DNA of 64,000 bases, from NCBI GenBank assembly GCA_036245805.1, contig BTRK01000001.1, forward strand, positions 35,908,758 to 35,972,757, read 5' to 3'. This DNA comes from Pristionchus mayeri (taxonomy: Eukaryota > Nematoda > Chromadorea > Rhabditida > Neodiplogasteridae). Below the pieces are notes generated by a model. That model searched no databases. It saw nothing but the letters and a program-made list of their open reading frames with translations, and had not been told where the DNA came from. Shown piece after piece: positions 48,711 to 58,405 of the stretch; the stretch's first letter is position 1; each line of letters starts with the position of its first letter. The position numbers and the translations under genes were made by a program.

Positions 48711-50399
48711 CTGAAATTAAATATGTGATTTACGATCAAGAGTTCACCAAGATACGAACAAATATGTTATGTTGTGATAGAGATTAGAAAAAGATCGGCT
48801 ATTACAGGTCGAGAAACGATGCAACGGTTTCTTCATTCGGTTTCCTCTCTCTCTCAACTCGATCGGTCAACAAGAGTGTCTGAGAAAACAAAGATAGAGA
48901 TTGAAGCAGCAAATTGAAGAGCAACGAAGGAGAGAAAATATCTCAGCAAAGGATTAGGGTCCACATTCGTGAAAGCCCAATCACAACTGCTATTCACGAC
49001 ATTCGAGGCCAGTTCCCACAGCGTTGACTACAAAATATGCATAGCTAAGAGATAACTTCTGCGAAATTCAACATTTTGGTGTTTGGGCTTTTCCCCAACC
49101 TAATATATCCCCTGCAAAGACCGCAGAGTTGAGGCGTGTAAACTACAAACTTGCAACGTCGCGCATGCAAATACGATTATATGAAAGAAGTTTGCGAAGA
49201 GACCCCTGACTTACAAACTCAAGTGTCAAATGAACTTTCTAAACTTCCTAATCTGCTACTTGCAAATTGCGATGAGACCACTGAAGCATGCAGTAAGCAC
49301 AAGTGATCTCTCAAAGAACAAGAATTGGAAAGCACGAAAAATTGATTCAGATGATGATTAGTGGCTAATTGCGCAACTCTTAATGTTTATCATCCTTTTT
49401 TATAATCAAGGCATTGTAAATCTCGGCAATTCATGAGTGTCAAAGCGCTCAATGAGCGATGAGATTAGGATGAGTAATGAAGACAAATATTGAATAAAGT
49501 GAACAATTCTAATGGAGAATGGAAGAATATTTTGCTACTCTATCTAATCACTCCGGAGAGCCGCACTATTCAACCTGATTGCGCAAATTGCGCTATTGTT
49601 CCGGCAGAGTAAGTGGTGAGAAGTCCAGAGTATCGCAACACTCTCTTCATTATGCGCGCTTTCTCACTGGTTAGGCAGAGTGAGAGAGCACGCCGAATTG
49701 AGCGAGTGTGAGACTTGCGCTCTGCAAAAGAGTCCAATCAAGTGCATATTCGCGGGAAGCCCTGGAGGCTAAAGGCCAGTTCCAATGAGCGTTCTCTGGA
49801 ATCTCGTGATATCCCGTGCTCTCTACTTCTGTCAGCCAGTAAATGAAGATTCTCGTTCCGAGAGGACTGCACACCATAAAGTAAGCATATATCTGACCGA
49901 GAGATCATTTCCGAAATCAGCGTTTTCTCACGCAGAGTTGCAATTTGCACACATTTTTCCGGACGATCAAAAACCAAGTGATGCTTCTCGAGTTCTAGTT
50001 TCTCGCGATTCGGCAGTTCGATTAGGGATTCGAGTAAATGTTGGTGGTGTCGTTTTTAAAACTCAAGTAGTTTCCTTAGTCACCGAGGCACATCCCACGG
50101 TCATTGACGTACTTTTTGTATGTTGTGAGAACTTTATGAAGAATCTGTCTTGATTGAGCGGTCATGCTGAGCGTATAAGCTATACATTTTTACGAGTTCG
50201 ATTTTGAAGATCTACACATTCGAAGGATAAAGTGCTTCAAAACATGAACCAATTGTTTGCTTTACATTTGTTGACTTGGAGACTCTCAGTCTGCACCATG
50301 CTCATCAGTATTCCACTCAAAGAACGAACGTTGAACAACTCGAAATCGTCCAGAGACATGTAACCTTTCTTCTTCTAGATTCATCAAATGCTTTCCGTC
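48711..50399. other. Intergenic, no gene recognised
   Basis: No exon chain found. A hairpin-repeat copy lies near 49640-49710. The plus-strand open frame at 49785-50153 contains RVNVGGVVFKT, reminiscent of the start of a potassium-channel T1/BTB domain, but nothing else supports a gene. Confidence 0.45.
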
Positions 50400-50471
50400 G
50401 GTCCCGTAGTGTAGCGGTTAGCACTTTGGACTTTGAATCCAGCAGCGGGAGTTCGAATCTCCCCGGGACCT
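50400..50471 (+). tRNA. tRNA-Gln (anticodon TTG), second copy
   Basis: A 72-nt cloverleaf with acceptor GGTCCCG / CGGGACC, A box AGTGTAGCGGTTAGCAC, anticodon arm TTGGA-ctTTGaa-TCCAG and B box GAGTTCGAATCTC. The acceptor stem differs from the copy at 44702 but the anticodon arm and D-arm are nearly identical. Confidence 0.95.
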
Positions 50472-50860
50472 CAGACTTTCTGCGCTTTTTTCGAACTATT
50501 GCTTCCGAATTAAAAAACAAAGAACTACTCGCCCAATACTTCTCTTGAGGGTCTTTGACAAATTGCTGGAACTCAGTTTTGCATTAATTTTAGCGAAATT
50601 TCAGAAAATAATGCATGTTCTCACTGCGTATGGTGAGTAATTTCGTGACATGCTCACTTTCCGGCTCCCTTTCTCGCTTAGCAAGCGCTGATAACACTTT
50701 CGCCATTCCAATCTCTGATTCTCTCTTTGTCATCCTGTTTTGCGCCGATTTTCGTTGGTTTTTCTCTCCTCGGCAAGCCAAGTATTAAATGTGCCTGCTT
50801 TACCGCGTGTTTTGCTTTGATTTCTCAAACTTAGTACCCAACTTCGAGCTTATTTTTATG

Positions 50861-50875
50861 CAATTTCAGTTTAAA
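50861..50875 (+). promoter_or_regulatory. Likely trans-splice acceptor before the acyltransferase ATG
   Basis: CAATTTCAG followed by TTTAAA and then the ATG at 50876. A TTTCAG acceptor six bases before the start codon is typical of spliced-leader addition in nematodes. An ordinary 5' UTR intron would look the same. Confidence 0.5.
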
Positions 50876-53800
50876 ATGACCTTGCGGCGCTACGAAACGA
50901 AAGAGGAGCTGCAAGCCCTATTGGATAACGAGATTCGAGGTAAACGCGATGTTTATTTTTGTTTATTTTCAATATTTTTCAGGTGAAAAGCGGGAACTGC
51001 CTGAGAACAATTTCATCGAGAATGCCCTGAAAATAGCGATTGCGGGAGAGTTCCCGACTAGCCAAGTGGAGGTGAGAGAGCAATGGTCACATTCTTCCCG
51101 CTTTAGGCACTATGCTAGATTAGAGTAAGCGAGAGAGTATGCAAACAGGAGCGAGTCAGACAAGTACTCTGGTAAGAGTGGTATTTTGAGCTAAAAATAA
51201 TAGCTGTGTGCACTCTATCGCGATTACGACATTCAATATTATGTGCGAAATACCAAGACGTTTCGCCAGTATTACGAGCAAAACAGTGTCCAGTTATGTT
51301 AATTCTGAAGGTATACGGTTTCGGAGAAGGGGATGCGCAGTATCTCTTCCTCTTCGAGCATAGCGACAGGCAATCGTGAGCATTTTGTCAAATGTTCGCA
51401 TTGTAATTTTTGAATTTTGTTTACTAATTCGACTTTTTTTTACTCGATTTGAGTAACCCTTGAGTTTCACTATCCACTCTGAGATTAGAATACGATTCAG
51501 AAGTATTCCAAGTTTAGACGAAAACGCATGTCCCTAGTAAAGTTCGAGATATGTCTAAAGATTATGAATTAGAGTTCGTAATTCGAGTCACCGTCTCTTC
51601 ATTTCCCACACTCTCTAGACCGGTCGAGCGACGAGAGAGTATGAGAAATGAAGAGACGGTGACCCGAATTACGAACTCTATTATGAATGACGATGAGAAC
51701 GTGACTCGAATTAGCTTTTGCAGTCCTTACATGCCGATTCGCAAGCCTTTGGGTGGTCATAACTTGGATCTGCTCGAGAACGCAGTGGACAGTCTGGTCA
51801 ACGAGAGAATGAGAGAACTCCTTGACAAACACGGCAAATTATTGGTAGTTGGAGACGAGACGACGGTAGATGTGGTGAGAATTTATTCAAATTTGAATTT
51901 CTATCAGTTCGCCTAATGGTTTTTTTGTTTCTTAATTTTTTAGAAACCTCATTAGAGCGATAGTCGGGCTACAAAATCTACATTTCCATGATCTCAATTC
52001 CAGCTGAGCTCCGATAGAGTTTATAGAATGAAAGAAAAGTTGCGAAATTCATAGGATTGTTTGCTCAATCTTTAACAATTCGAATAGATTATTACAGTTT
52101 CTTCGCAAACTTTCCGCCATCGTGCCCGGGAAATACGTGAACCCGGTCCTGCCCTGTGGAGTCTTCTACATGACGTCAGCACAGAGAAAGAAGTTGCTTG
52201 AAGTGAGACACTGAGCCACCACTAAATCGCTAATTTATCTCGGCTGTGCGAGAAGACTCTCTCCAAACCACACGCTTTCTCACCGGTCAGAGAGACGAGA
52301 GGGCGTGCAAACTGAAGAGAGTCAGACGATTGCTCCTGTGCGATAGAAACACGATCGAATGCAAACGTAATGCTAATTCTACATAGTATTGGGGTGTCCG
52401 GAAAGTTCGTATAATCCTTCGGAAAAAAATCAGTTCGCGATCAAATGCAGTGATTGCGCAATCTGTTTGTCAACAATGTATTGCATCATTCTGACGTTGA
52501 GTAGTGAGAGGATTTAATCAGTCTCCTAGTTGCTACATTGATTCTTGTGATGGACTCCTATCTCTACCTCCGAGCAGTTTTACTTCATTACTACCGCCTT
52601 GGCCGATCCGTGAAGGAGGCCCACCTTGCCCTGGCCCAGTCGGAAGGAGCTGACGCCCCCTCCATACCCTTCTGCTATAAGTGGTTCTCCCGCTTCAAGA
52701 AAGGGGAGTTTGAAATCGATGATCAACCCCGCTCTGGACGCCCTCCCTCCCTCGATCAGCCTCTCGTTCTCCGCACACTGAAGCGCAAGCCCATGGCCAG
52801 TGTGCGTGAGTTGAAGAAGGATACTGGTACTCCCAGATCAACGGTGTCCGATATCCTCCATCGATCTGGGAAGAAGCCGAAACTCCCACAAGTGTTTCCC
52901 CATGACCTCTCCCCCGAACAGCTGAAAAATCGTGTTCAAGTCTGTCGGGAATTACTCCATCGTAGATCCAATCTTCGATGGGTCAATTCCATCATCGCTA
53001 CAGATGAGAAGTGGATCACGTACGATAACCCTGTGAGGAGACTGCAATGGGTGGATGCAGATGAGAAGCCCACGCCCGTCCCGAAGAAGGAAGAGCACGG
53101 AAAGAAGGAACTCCTCTGCTTCTTCTTCTCAGTGCTCGGTCCCATCTACTGGGAGATCCTCGCCCCTGGCACCAGCATCAATGCCGACCTCTTCTCTGAA
53201 CAACTGGAAGATGTCGCGATCAGAGTCCCTCCCAGACTCCTGAACCAGGGCAAAATTCTTCTTCTGATGGACAATGCTCGCCCACATCGAGCGAAGATGA
53301 CCCAGAAGAAAATGGACGAGCTGAAGATCGAGAGGATTCCCCATCCACCGTATTCCCCGGATCTTTCCCCATTCGACTACCACTGCTTCCGCTCTCTCTC
53401 TGACTTCTGCAAAGGAAAGAAGTTGAAGAATCGAGATGAAGTTGTGAGGGCTTTCGTGAACTGGACGGTCTCGAAGAAACCCGCATTCTGGAAGAGAGGA
53501 ATCGAGACCCTGCCCAATCGCTGGAGGGAGGTAGTGAGAAAGAAGGGGGCACACATTGTTCACTGAGAATTGTAAAGCATTGAATAAAAAATAAAAACAA
53601 AAAAATATACGAACTTTCCGGACACCCCAATACTTATTGGTTCCCATCTTATCTTTCAATCAAAACCAATTCTTTAATTTTTTATCTTATTGGAGAACTT
53701 GACGGTAATCACCAGATATAGTGCATGTTCTTTTCTCGTCCCTGTCTGTATTTCCTTTCTTAACCGTTATTTAGCGACAGTTGTTCTTTAATTTTTGATC

Positions 53801-54741
53801 TCTTAGTAGAACTCGGACGCCCCGTCCGGCTTCACAATCGAGTCAGTGGATGCAGACACAGACGGCGAGACGATTCACCGATTGTGGAAGTACAGCCTCA
53901 GCGAGGAGCTTACCAAGTATATTATTGTCGCGTCTATCTTGTTTCTGCTCATTTAGTGACGTTCATGACTAACATGCAATTATATAGATACTTTTATCTG
54001 TATTCCAATGAAACAAAGAAATACTGTCTGTACTATGTGCCGGACAACAAATTGTGATAATTTCTACAGAAATCGCCTCCGCTACCTTCCCTCGGTTTGC
54101 GCTCGTAACAGCGAGGGAGAAATCATAGGATGGGTGATGGCCGATCCATTCGGACAGGTTTGTCTTTTCTTAATTTTTCCTTGTGTTTGACGATTTGTTT
54201 TGGAGATTATGACACATTCTTTCATAAAAATTGAGAAAGAATCGCTGCATTATGACTCCAAAGATCAAATATCACCTTCAGATTTCGAATCTCTTCGTGA
54301 TGCCGGAATACCGCAGTCGGGGACTGGGCAAGGCACTGGAGGTGTCTATCGCCAAGGAGTTTGCAAAGTAATGGTATTTATCTATGAAGTAATTCTTTCT
54401 CTCACCCACTAGGCACTCGCCAACAACACTTTTCTATCGTTGATAGCATTCATTCGTTCATTTAATCCATTCGGGATAGATCACAAAAATATCATTATGG
54501 TGTGGATGAAACAAATTCGATTTCGTCGCAGTTATTTAATTAAGTACGGTTAATTGAGAATCTCTAAGCATTTTCCAGACGAGACCAGCGCGTGTTCAAA
54601 TACGTCGAGCAGCACAACACATCGGTCTACGAGGCATCTCTCAGATCTCCCCACTGGACCCTCTGGACGATCGAGGACCAGGAGAACAAAAAGACGAAGA
54701 AGCCGAATTTCTTCTATTTTAGAAAGTTCGAGTGTTCTTAG
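50876..54741 (+). CDS. Glycine N-acyltransferase-like protein (GNAT fold)
   Basis: Probable acyl-CoA:amino-acid N-acyltransferase. Exons: 50876-50939, 50983-51071, an uncertain pair around 51205-51378, 51724-51874, 52098-52202, 53810-53916, 54070-54157, 54282-54367, 54579-54741 (stop TAG). The start MTLRRYETKEELQALLDNEI follows a trans-splice-like acceptor. The C-terminal GNAT half shows RNSEGEIIGWVMADPFGQ, ISNLFVMPEYRSRGLGKALE (acetyl-CoA loop, R-x-x-G-x-G/A form) and HNTSVYEASLRSPHW, as in FR47/GLYAT-like proteins. About 300 residues in all, near the normal size for the family. The exon carrying VYGFGEGDAQYLFLFEHSDR ends at 51378; the segment before it may be read LCALYRDYDIQYY with a small intron, which I could not settle. 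The intron 52203-53809 holds an intact mariner. Confidence 0.78.
51571..51682. repeat. Near-perfect hairpin, reference copy of a dispersed repeat
   Basis: Arms of about 46 bp (left from AGAGTTCGTAATTCGAGTCA to CACACTCTCT, right the inverse) with about three mismatches and a ~17-base loop containing GACCGGTCGAG. Related imperfect copies, all with AGAGAG-YGTGC-AAATGAAGAG type arms, occur at about 12425, 13770, 14622, 14820, 15612, 38325, 40060, 42680, 49640, 51080 and 52250. This copy sits just before a coding exon of the acyltransferase gene. Confidence 0.75.
52389..53630 (+). mobile_element. Complete mariner transposon, apparently intact
   Basis: 1,242 bp, flanked by TA at 52387-52388 and 53631-53632. 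The ends TTGGGGTGTCCGGAAAGTTC are identical in both inverted copies for about 25 bases. It holds one uninterrupted transposase frame (52538-53566). The identical ends and open frame suggest a recent arrival. It lies in an intron of the acyltransferase gene in the same orientation. Confidence 0.95.
52538..53566 (+). CDS. Mariner transposase (DD34D), 342 residues
   Basis: Cut-and-paste transposase that binds the element's inverted ends and inserts at TA. The N-terminal paired helix-turn-helix region holds WFSRFKKGEFEIDDQPRSGR, the mariner linker motif. The catalytic triad is visible: D in IIATDEKWITY, D in LLMDNARPHRAKM, and a third D in YSPDLSPFDYHCF exactly 34 residues after the second, the DD34D mariner signature. 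The C-terminus NRWREVVRKKGAHIVH is complete. Length is normal for the family and there are no stops or shifts, so it may be active. The nearest ATG giving a full N-terminus is used. Confidence 0.95.
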   Translation: MILVMDSYLYLRAVLLHYYRLGRSVKEAHLALAQSEGADAPSIPFCYKWFSRFKKGEFEIDDQPRSGRPPSLDQPLVLRTLKRKPMASVRELKKDTGTPRSTVSDILHRSGKKPKLPQVFPHDLSPEQLKNRVQVCRELLHRRSNLRWVNSIIATDEKWITYDNPVRRLQWVDADEKPTPVPKKEEHGKKELLCFFFSVLGPIYWEILAPGTSINADLFSEQLEDVAIRVPPRLLNQGKILLLMDNARPHRAKMTQKKMDELKIERIPHPPYSPDLSPFDYHCFRSLSDFCKGKKLKNRDEVVRAFVNWTVSKKPAFWKRGIETLPNRWREVVRKKGAHIVH

Positions 54742-55582
54742 AAAGACGTTAGTCAGTGTTCATATTTCCTCACTGATTGTGTTCTTATTTTATCATTGTA
54801 TACTACTCTCGCCCCAAACCCAAGCCAGACAGCGGATACTGTAACTGGCAAGACTGGATAGTTACAGTATCAGTTACAGTATCCGCTGACATTGCACAAT
54901 TCAGTCAAGATGAAATACAAACTACTCGCACTTTATCCAGTGTATTCATCATTTTCTCTGTCGTCGTTCGCGTAGCGCTATCACGAAGAGCTACGCCAGG
55001 CACAAGCCAGAGAGGGGCCCGTTGGGAGAGAGGGGTACTGTAGCTAGGGGTACGGTAGGGAGGGGTACGGTACTCTTCTTCGTGGGTGGTCGCCCGCGCG
55101 CTCTGCCAGTGGAAGACTTGCTGGTACGCGCCTGAGAATGCTTCGATCAATATTAGTGGATACTGTAACTGGCAAGACTGGATACTGTAGCAGCAAATCG
55201 CGCCATGGCTCCGCGCTTTTCTCGTCGTGGAGTGAGTAGCCTTAGTCAGTCTTGTAGATTTCTGAAAAGGAAACTTTGGCACTAATTCACTGCACGATGT
55301 CTGCCCCTGATCGAAATTTATTTATCAAAGATCAAAGATCAAGGATCAACGGACGATCTAAGAGCGAAACTCACTTGAGAAGCCATAGTCAGTGGGGGGA
55401 TAGAGAAGGGAGGAGAGAGGAGGGGGGGGGAACCAGTCGCGAGTGGGGAAAGGGATGAGAATGAGTGGAAAATGAGCGGAGCAGAGCAAGATTGGTCGAC
55501 CATCGCACGTAGATTGGAGATGCAAATGCGAATAAATAATGAATTGCACGTAGGCAAAATTTGAACGCGGTAAATTCAAATA
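54742..55582. other. Short intergenic stretch with TACTGTAAC / TACGGTA repeats
   Basis: GGATACTGTAACTGGCAAGA occurs at about 54835 and 55155. The first copy forms an inverted pair with sequence ending at about 54890. Several GGGGTACGGTA units follow near 55025-55075. An ATG with a possible donor (MAPRFSRRG then GTGAGT, 55205-55231) could be a first exon, but no partner exon was found. Confidence 0.45.
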
Positions 55583-56217
55583 TTAGGTTGGAACAAAAGT
55601 TTTGCACGATTTCGGCCATGAAGTTTGAAATTGCTTAAAGGAGGATGAAAGCGAAAGCTGGAAATTTGAACGTATTTCATCCTACCACGAAATGCCCCGG
55701 CTGTCAATGTGCTAAAAACAGGCCGTGCTAAAAACAGTGAAAGTAACACCAATTACCGGTCCCCGACGCGGCTCTTGGCTACGGAGCGTCTCTCTTTTTT
55801 TTCTTATTTTTTGCGTTTGCTCGCTTTGATTGTGTTGCGTTGTTGCTAAACGCATATCTGTACTCTAGTTCATCCTGTTATTTCAAAATCAATATTACTT
55901 CAATCGATCGATTGTGTGATCTCTTCCCATCCACCCCTTTCACGCGCGCATTCCTTTCAGTTGGATTCATGAGTTTTATCTTCTTCTTTGGGGCGATTAT
56001 CTGTGATTCTACTCATTCCACGTCGATAATATTTAAATTGCTTCTGTTTCAACTAACTTTTGAACCGATTGCCACAATTTCTCCCTAAATGCGTCGTCTT
56101 AATTACTTCTTCTTTTTCGTCGTTGGCCCATCTATTATTTACATGTTTTGCTTTCAACCTTGCTTAATTGCTCATTTTTTTCTTTATTTTCTACCGTTTA
56201 ATTAATTGTTCATTGAA

Positions 56218-56416
56218 GCCAGGTCAGCGGTCATCACCGATGATAAAAAATGGGCATGGACGGTGCTGCCTTCGCTTCTCCCAGACCTGTCAGTTAGTTT
56301 GGCTGCTTCCCACTTTGCTGTATCGATTAATTTCATTCTTGTATTTTAGAACTACGTCCAACGTCGTCCGGCCAAGATCATGGCCCTTCCGATGGTGAAA
56401 GGCCATCGCGAAAAAG
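56218..56416 (+). other. Candidate plus-strand exons inside the Kolobok-type element
   Basis: Two open segments with splice-like edges: about 56221-56298 (includes RSAVITDDKKWAWTVLPSLL) and about 56350-56416 (NYVQRRPAKIMALPMVKGHR). They join in phase 0 and look coding. I found no start exon or convincing downstream exon and recognise no family. They could be a third gene of the element or captured host exons. Confidence 0.35.
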
Positions 56417-56629
56417 GTTCGTTTCTCTTTCTTCGGCCTATATTTAAATATTACTCGTGTTTTATTTGTGAATTCAATTCATCTTTTCAATTCATTTATC
56501 GTAAAATAAGTTAAGGATATTCAAATAACAATTTAGATAGAAATATTAAAAATATACGAACATATTACGCTAGAAAATTAATCAAAGCAATAAATATCAG
56601 TCCGTAGCAATGATAAACTTTTTTTATTA

Positions 56630-58278
56630 CTACTCCTCATCAGTCATATATCCTAGGGCCTCGTCTGACATCGAATTGAGGAGAGGGAGATGAGGAAGAT
56701 GAGGGGGGAGGAGGGCGTCGTCCTCGCCCTCGTCGTCGTTCTCGGGCGCCTCCTCCTCCAAGTTGCTGTCGACTCCATGAGGACGAAGAGGACGGGTGAG
56801 TGTATCCCACAACTTCTTAATTAAAAATGGTTCATAAATTGATTACCTCTCCTTGTTTACCTTTTGTTCGGCGAGAGCAATTTTTCTTTTCTTCTCCGTA
56901 GTCTCTGGGCTCTCGATCATCCTTCCTCGTACCTAGGGTAGGAGTGTAGGCGCGTTTAATTGCCTCTCCCGTCTCTGCATTCAGTAGGAAGTAACGGCAG
57001 TAGGCCGCCGAATAACCGCGCGAATCGAATGAGCCGTCTCCACAAATATGTATCTTTTCTCCCTTCAATTCCCTTTCTATTATTAAAAGTATTCTAATCG
57101 AACCTTGGCAACTCTCTTCCGGAGTTCATCGATTAGTTCTCCTTGTTTCTTGAAGAATAATTCATCCACTGCAGGACTAACGTAGAACTTCTTCAAACGG
57201 TGGAATGAAGTGGTAGAGAGGGGAGTCACTCCACTCATCATGAGAAGAAGCCTCAGTTTCTTCAATGAATACTTATTGAAGCGTTAGCGCATAGGAAATA
57301 CTGACCGTGCCTCCAACTGCCGATAGTATAGCTCCTGAGACGAAATCTACATTGATCTTAGGCAGTTTCTCCTTATTCGAGGCCTTAGATGTCTTCAAGA
57401 CGGGGCTACTATGCCATGTGGCAGTGAAATCACATCTGTTGCACTCCCTCGTGCATGATGCCGCGAGTCCTACCATGTGGAAGGATAGATGACATTGTCC
57501 TTGTTCGCACTTGGGACACTCTAGGAGGAGGGAGGTCAATGACTCCTTCGACACTATCATGTAGTTCGATAGAGGGACACTTTCGATGCGGGGAGTGGCA
57601 GGGGTAGGAGGAGTCCATTCGGAGCTTTCGTTCATATCTCGAGCCTTCAAGTAGTTATCAAAAATACCTCATTTTTTTAATAATCTAATTTGAGTTAGTT
57701 TAGTGCGAGATGGAATGCAGTAATGATAATTAATGAATACCTGTTCAGGTCGGCAACAGCAGACGCAGCAGAGACGAGGAGATCGAGTTAGGAGTGGAGG
57801 AGGACGGACGTAAGACGGAAGAGAGGATTGAAGAGGACGAGGGCGAGGAAAGACGTAGGAAGATGAAGAGGGGAAGGGCGAGAGAAGAGGGGAACAGGTA
57901 GGAGGGAGTACGATAGATGGTTGGGATACTGTAGATGGAGCAGTCGTCTCCTAAAGGCCTCTGTTTCCGTTGTATGAGATAGATAAATATATTTTCTCCC
58001 GTTTAATTGTGTATATTACTCACCACAAAGGAAGGGACAGCATCAGGTCGAAGTACGGTAGCAGTTGCCTAGTATGTGTAGTCAGAGGGGGAGAAGTGAC
58101 TTGCACAGAGATAGGGACACTTGGATGCATTCACCACTGCCATGAGAGATCTTCTTCCTTCTGGGGTTGAACGGACAGCGTTTATCCACGTTGTCCGTTT
58201 CTTCTCATTTTCCGTAAATGCGTGCATCTCTTTCTGGAATTTCCTCTGATGGCACACGACGCAAGCTCGTCGTTGCAT
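56630..58278 (-). pseudogene. THAP-domain DDE transposase, Kolobok type, probably inactive
   Basis: Exon 58278-58024 starts with ATG and encodes a THAP zinc finger: CVVC near the N-terminus, WINAVRS, then CPYLCASHF (C2-C-H). An in-frame TAG at 58071-58069 falls between that motif and the family's AVPSF signature (LRPDAVPSF), which is still in frame downstream. Later exons carry a Cys-rich region (CPKCEQ...CNRCDFTATW, 57647-57306), VDFVSGAILSAVGG, then SPAVDELFFKKQGELID (57262-57106) and the catalytic-type motif CGDGSFDSRGYSAAYCRYF (57062 down to about 56866). The remainder of the nuclease fold expected after this motif is absent. The last open frame is an acidic tail ending at 56630. The Ser/Pro-rich exon around 57741-57960 could not be joined cleanly. 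Confidence 0.7.
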
Positions 58279-58405
58279 CTGATAGGGAGGATTACATTAG
58301 CAGACGATATAGTATCGACGATAGTTTGTACATGAATATTACATTTCAATTAGCAATACTAGCTTGTGGTTATACAAATACTTTATCATTTAGTCCATGA
58401 CATAG

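Noticed and set aside
49785..50153. Open frame with VNVGG-VFKT, like the start of a T1/BTB domain
   Set aside because: Only one short motif; no splice partners and no further domain residues, so chance is likely.
53129..53659. Minus-strand open frame of 176 codons in the mariner
   Set aside because: Antisense of the intact transposase; no domain.
57741..57958. Proline/serine-rich exon linking the THAP exon to the rest of the transposase
   Set aside because: One frame is open but ends in a stop just before the donor, and the other frames are interrupted. The plus strand is equally open with good splice edges, so neither reading is safe.
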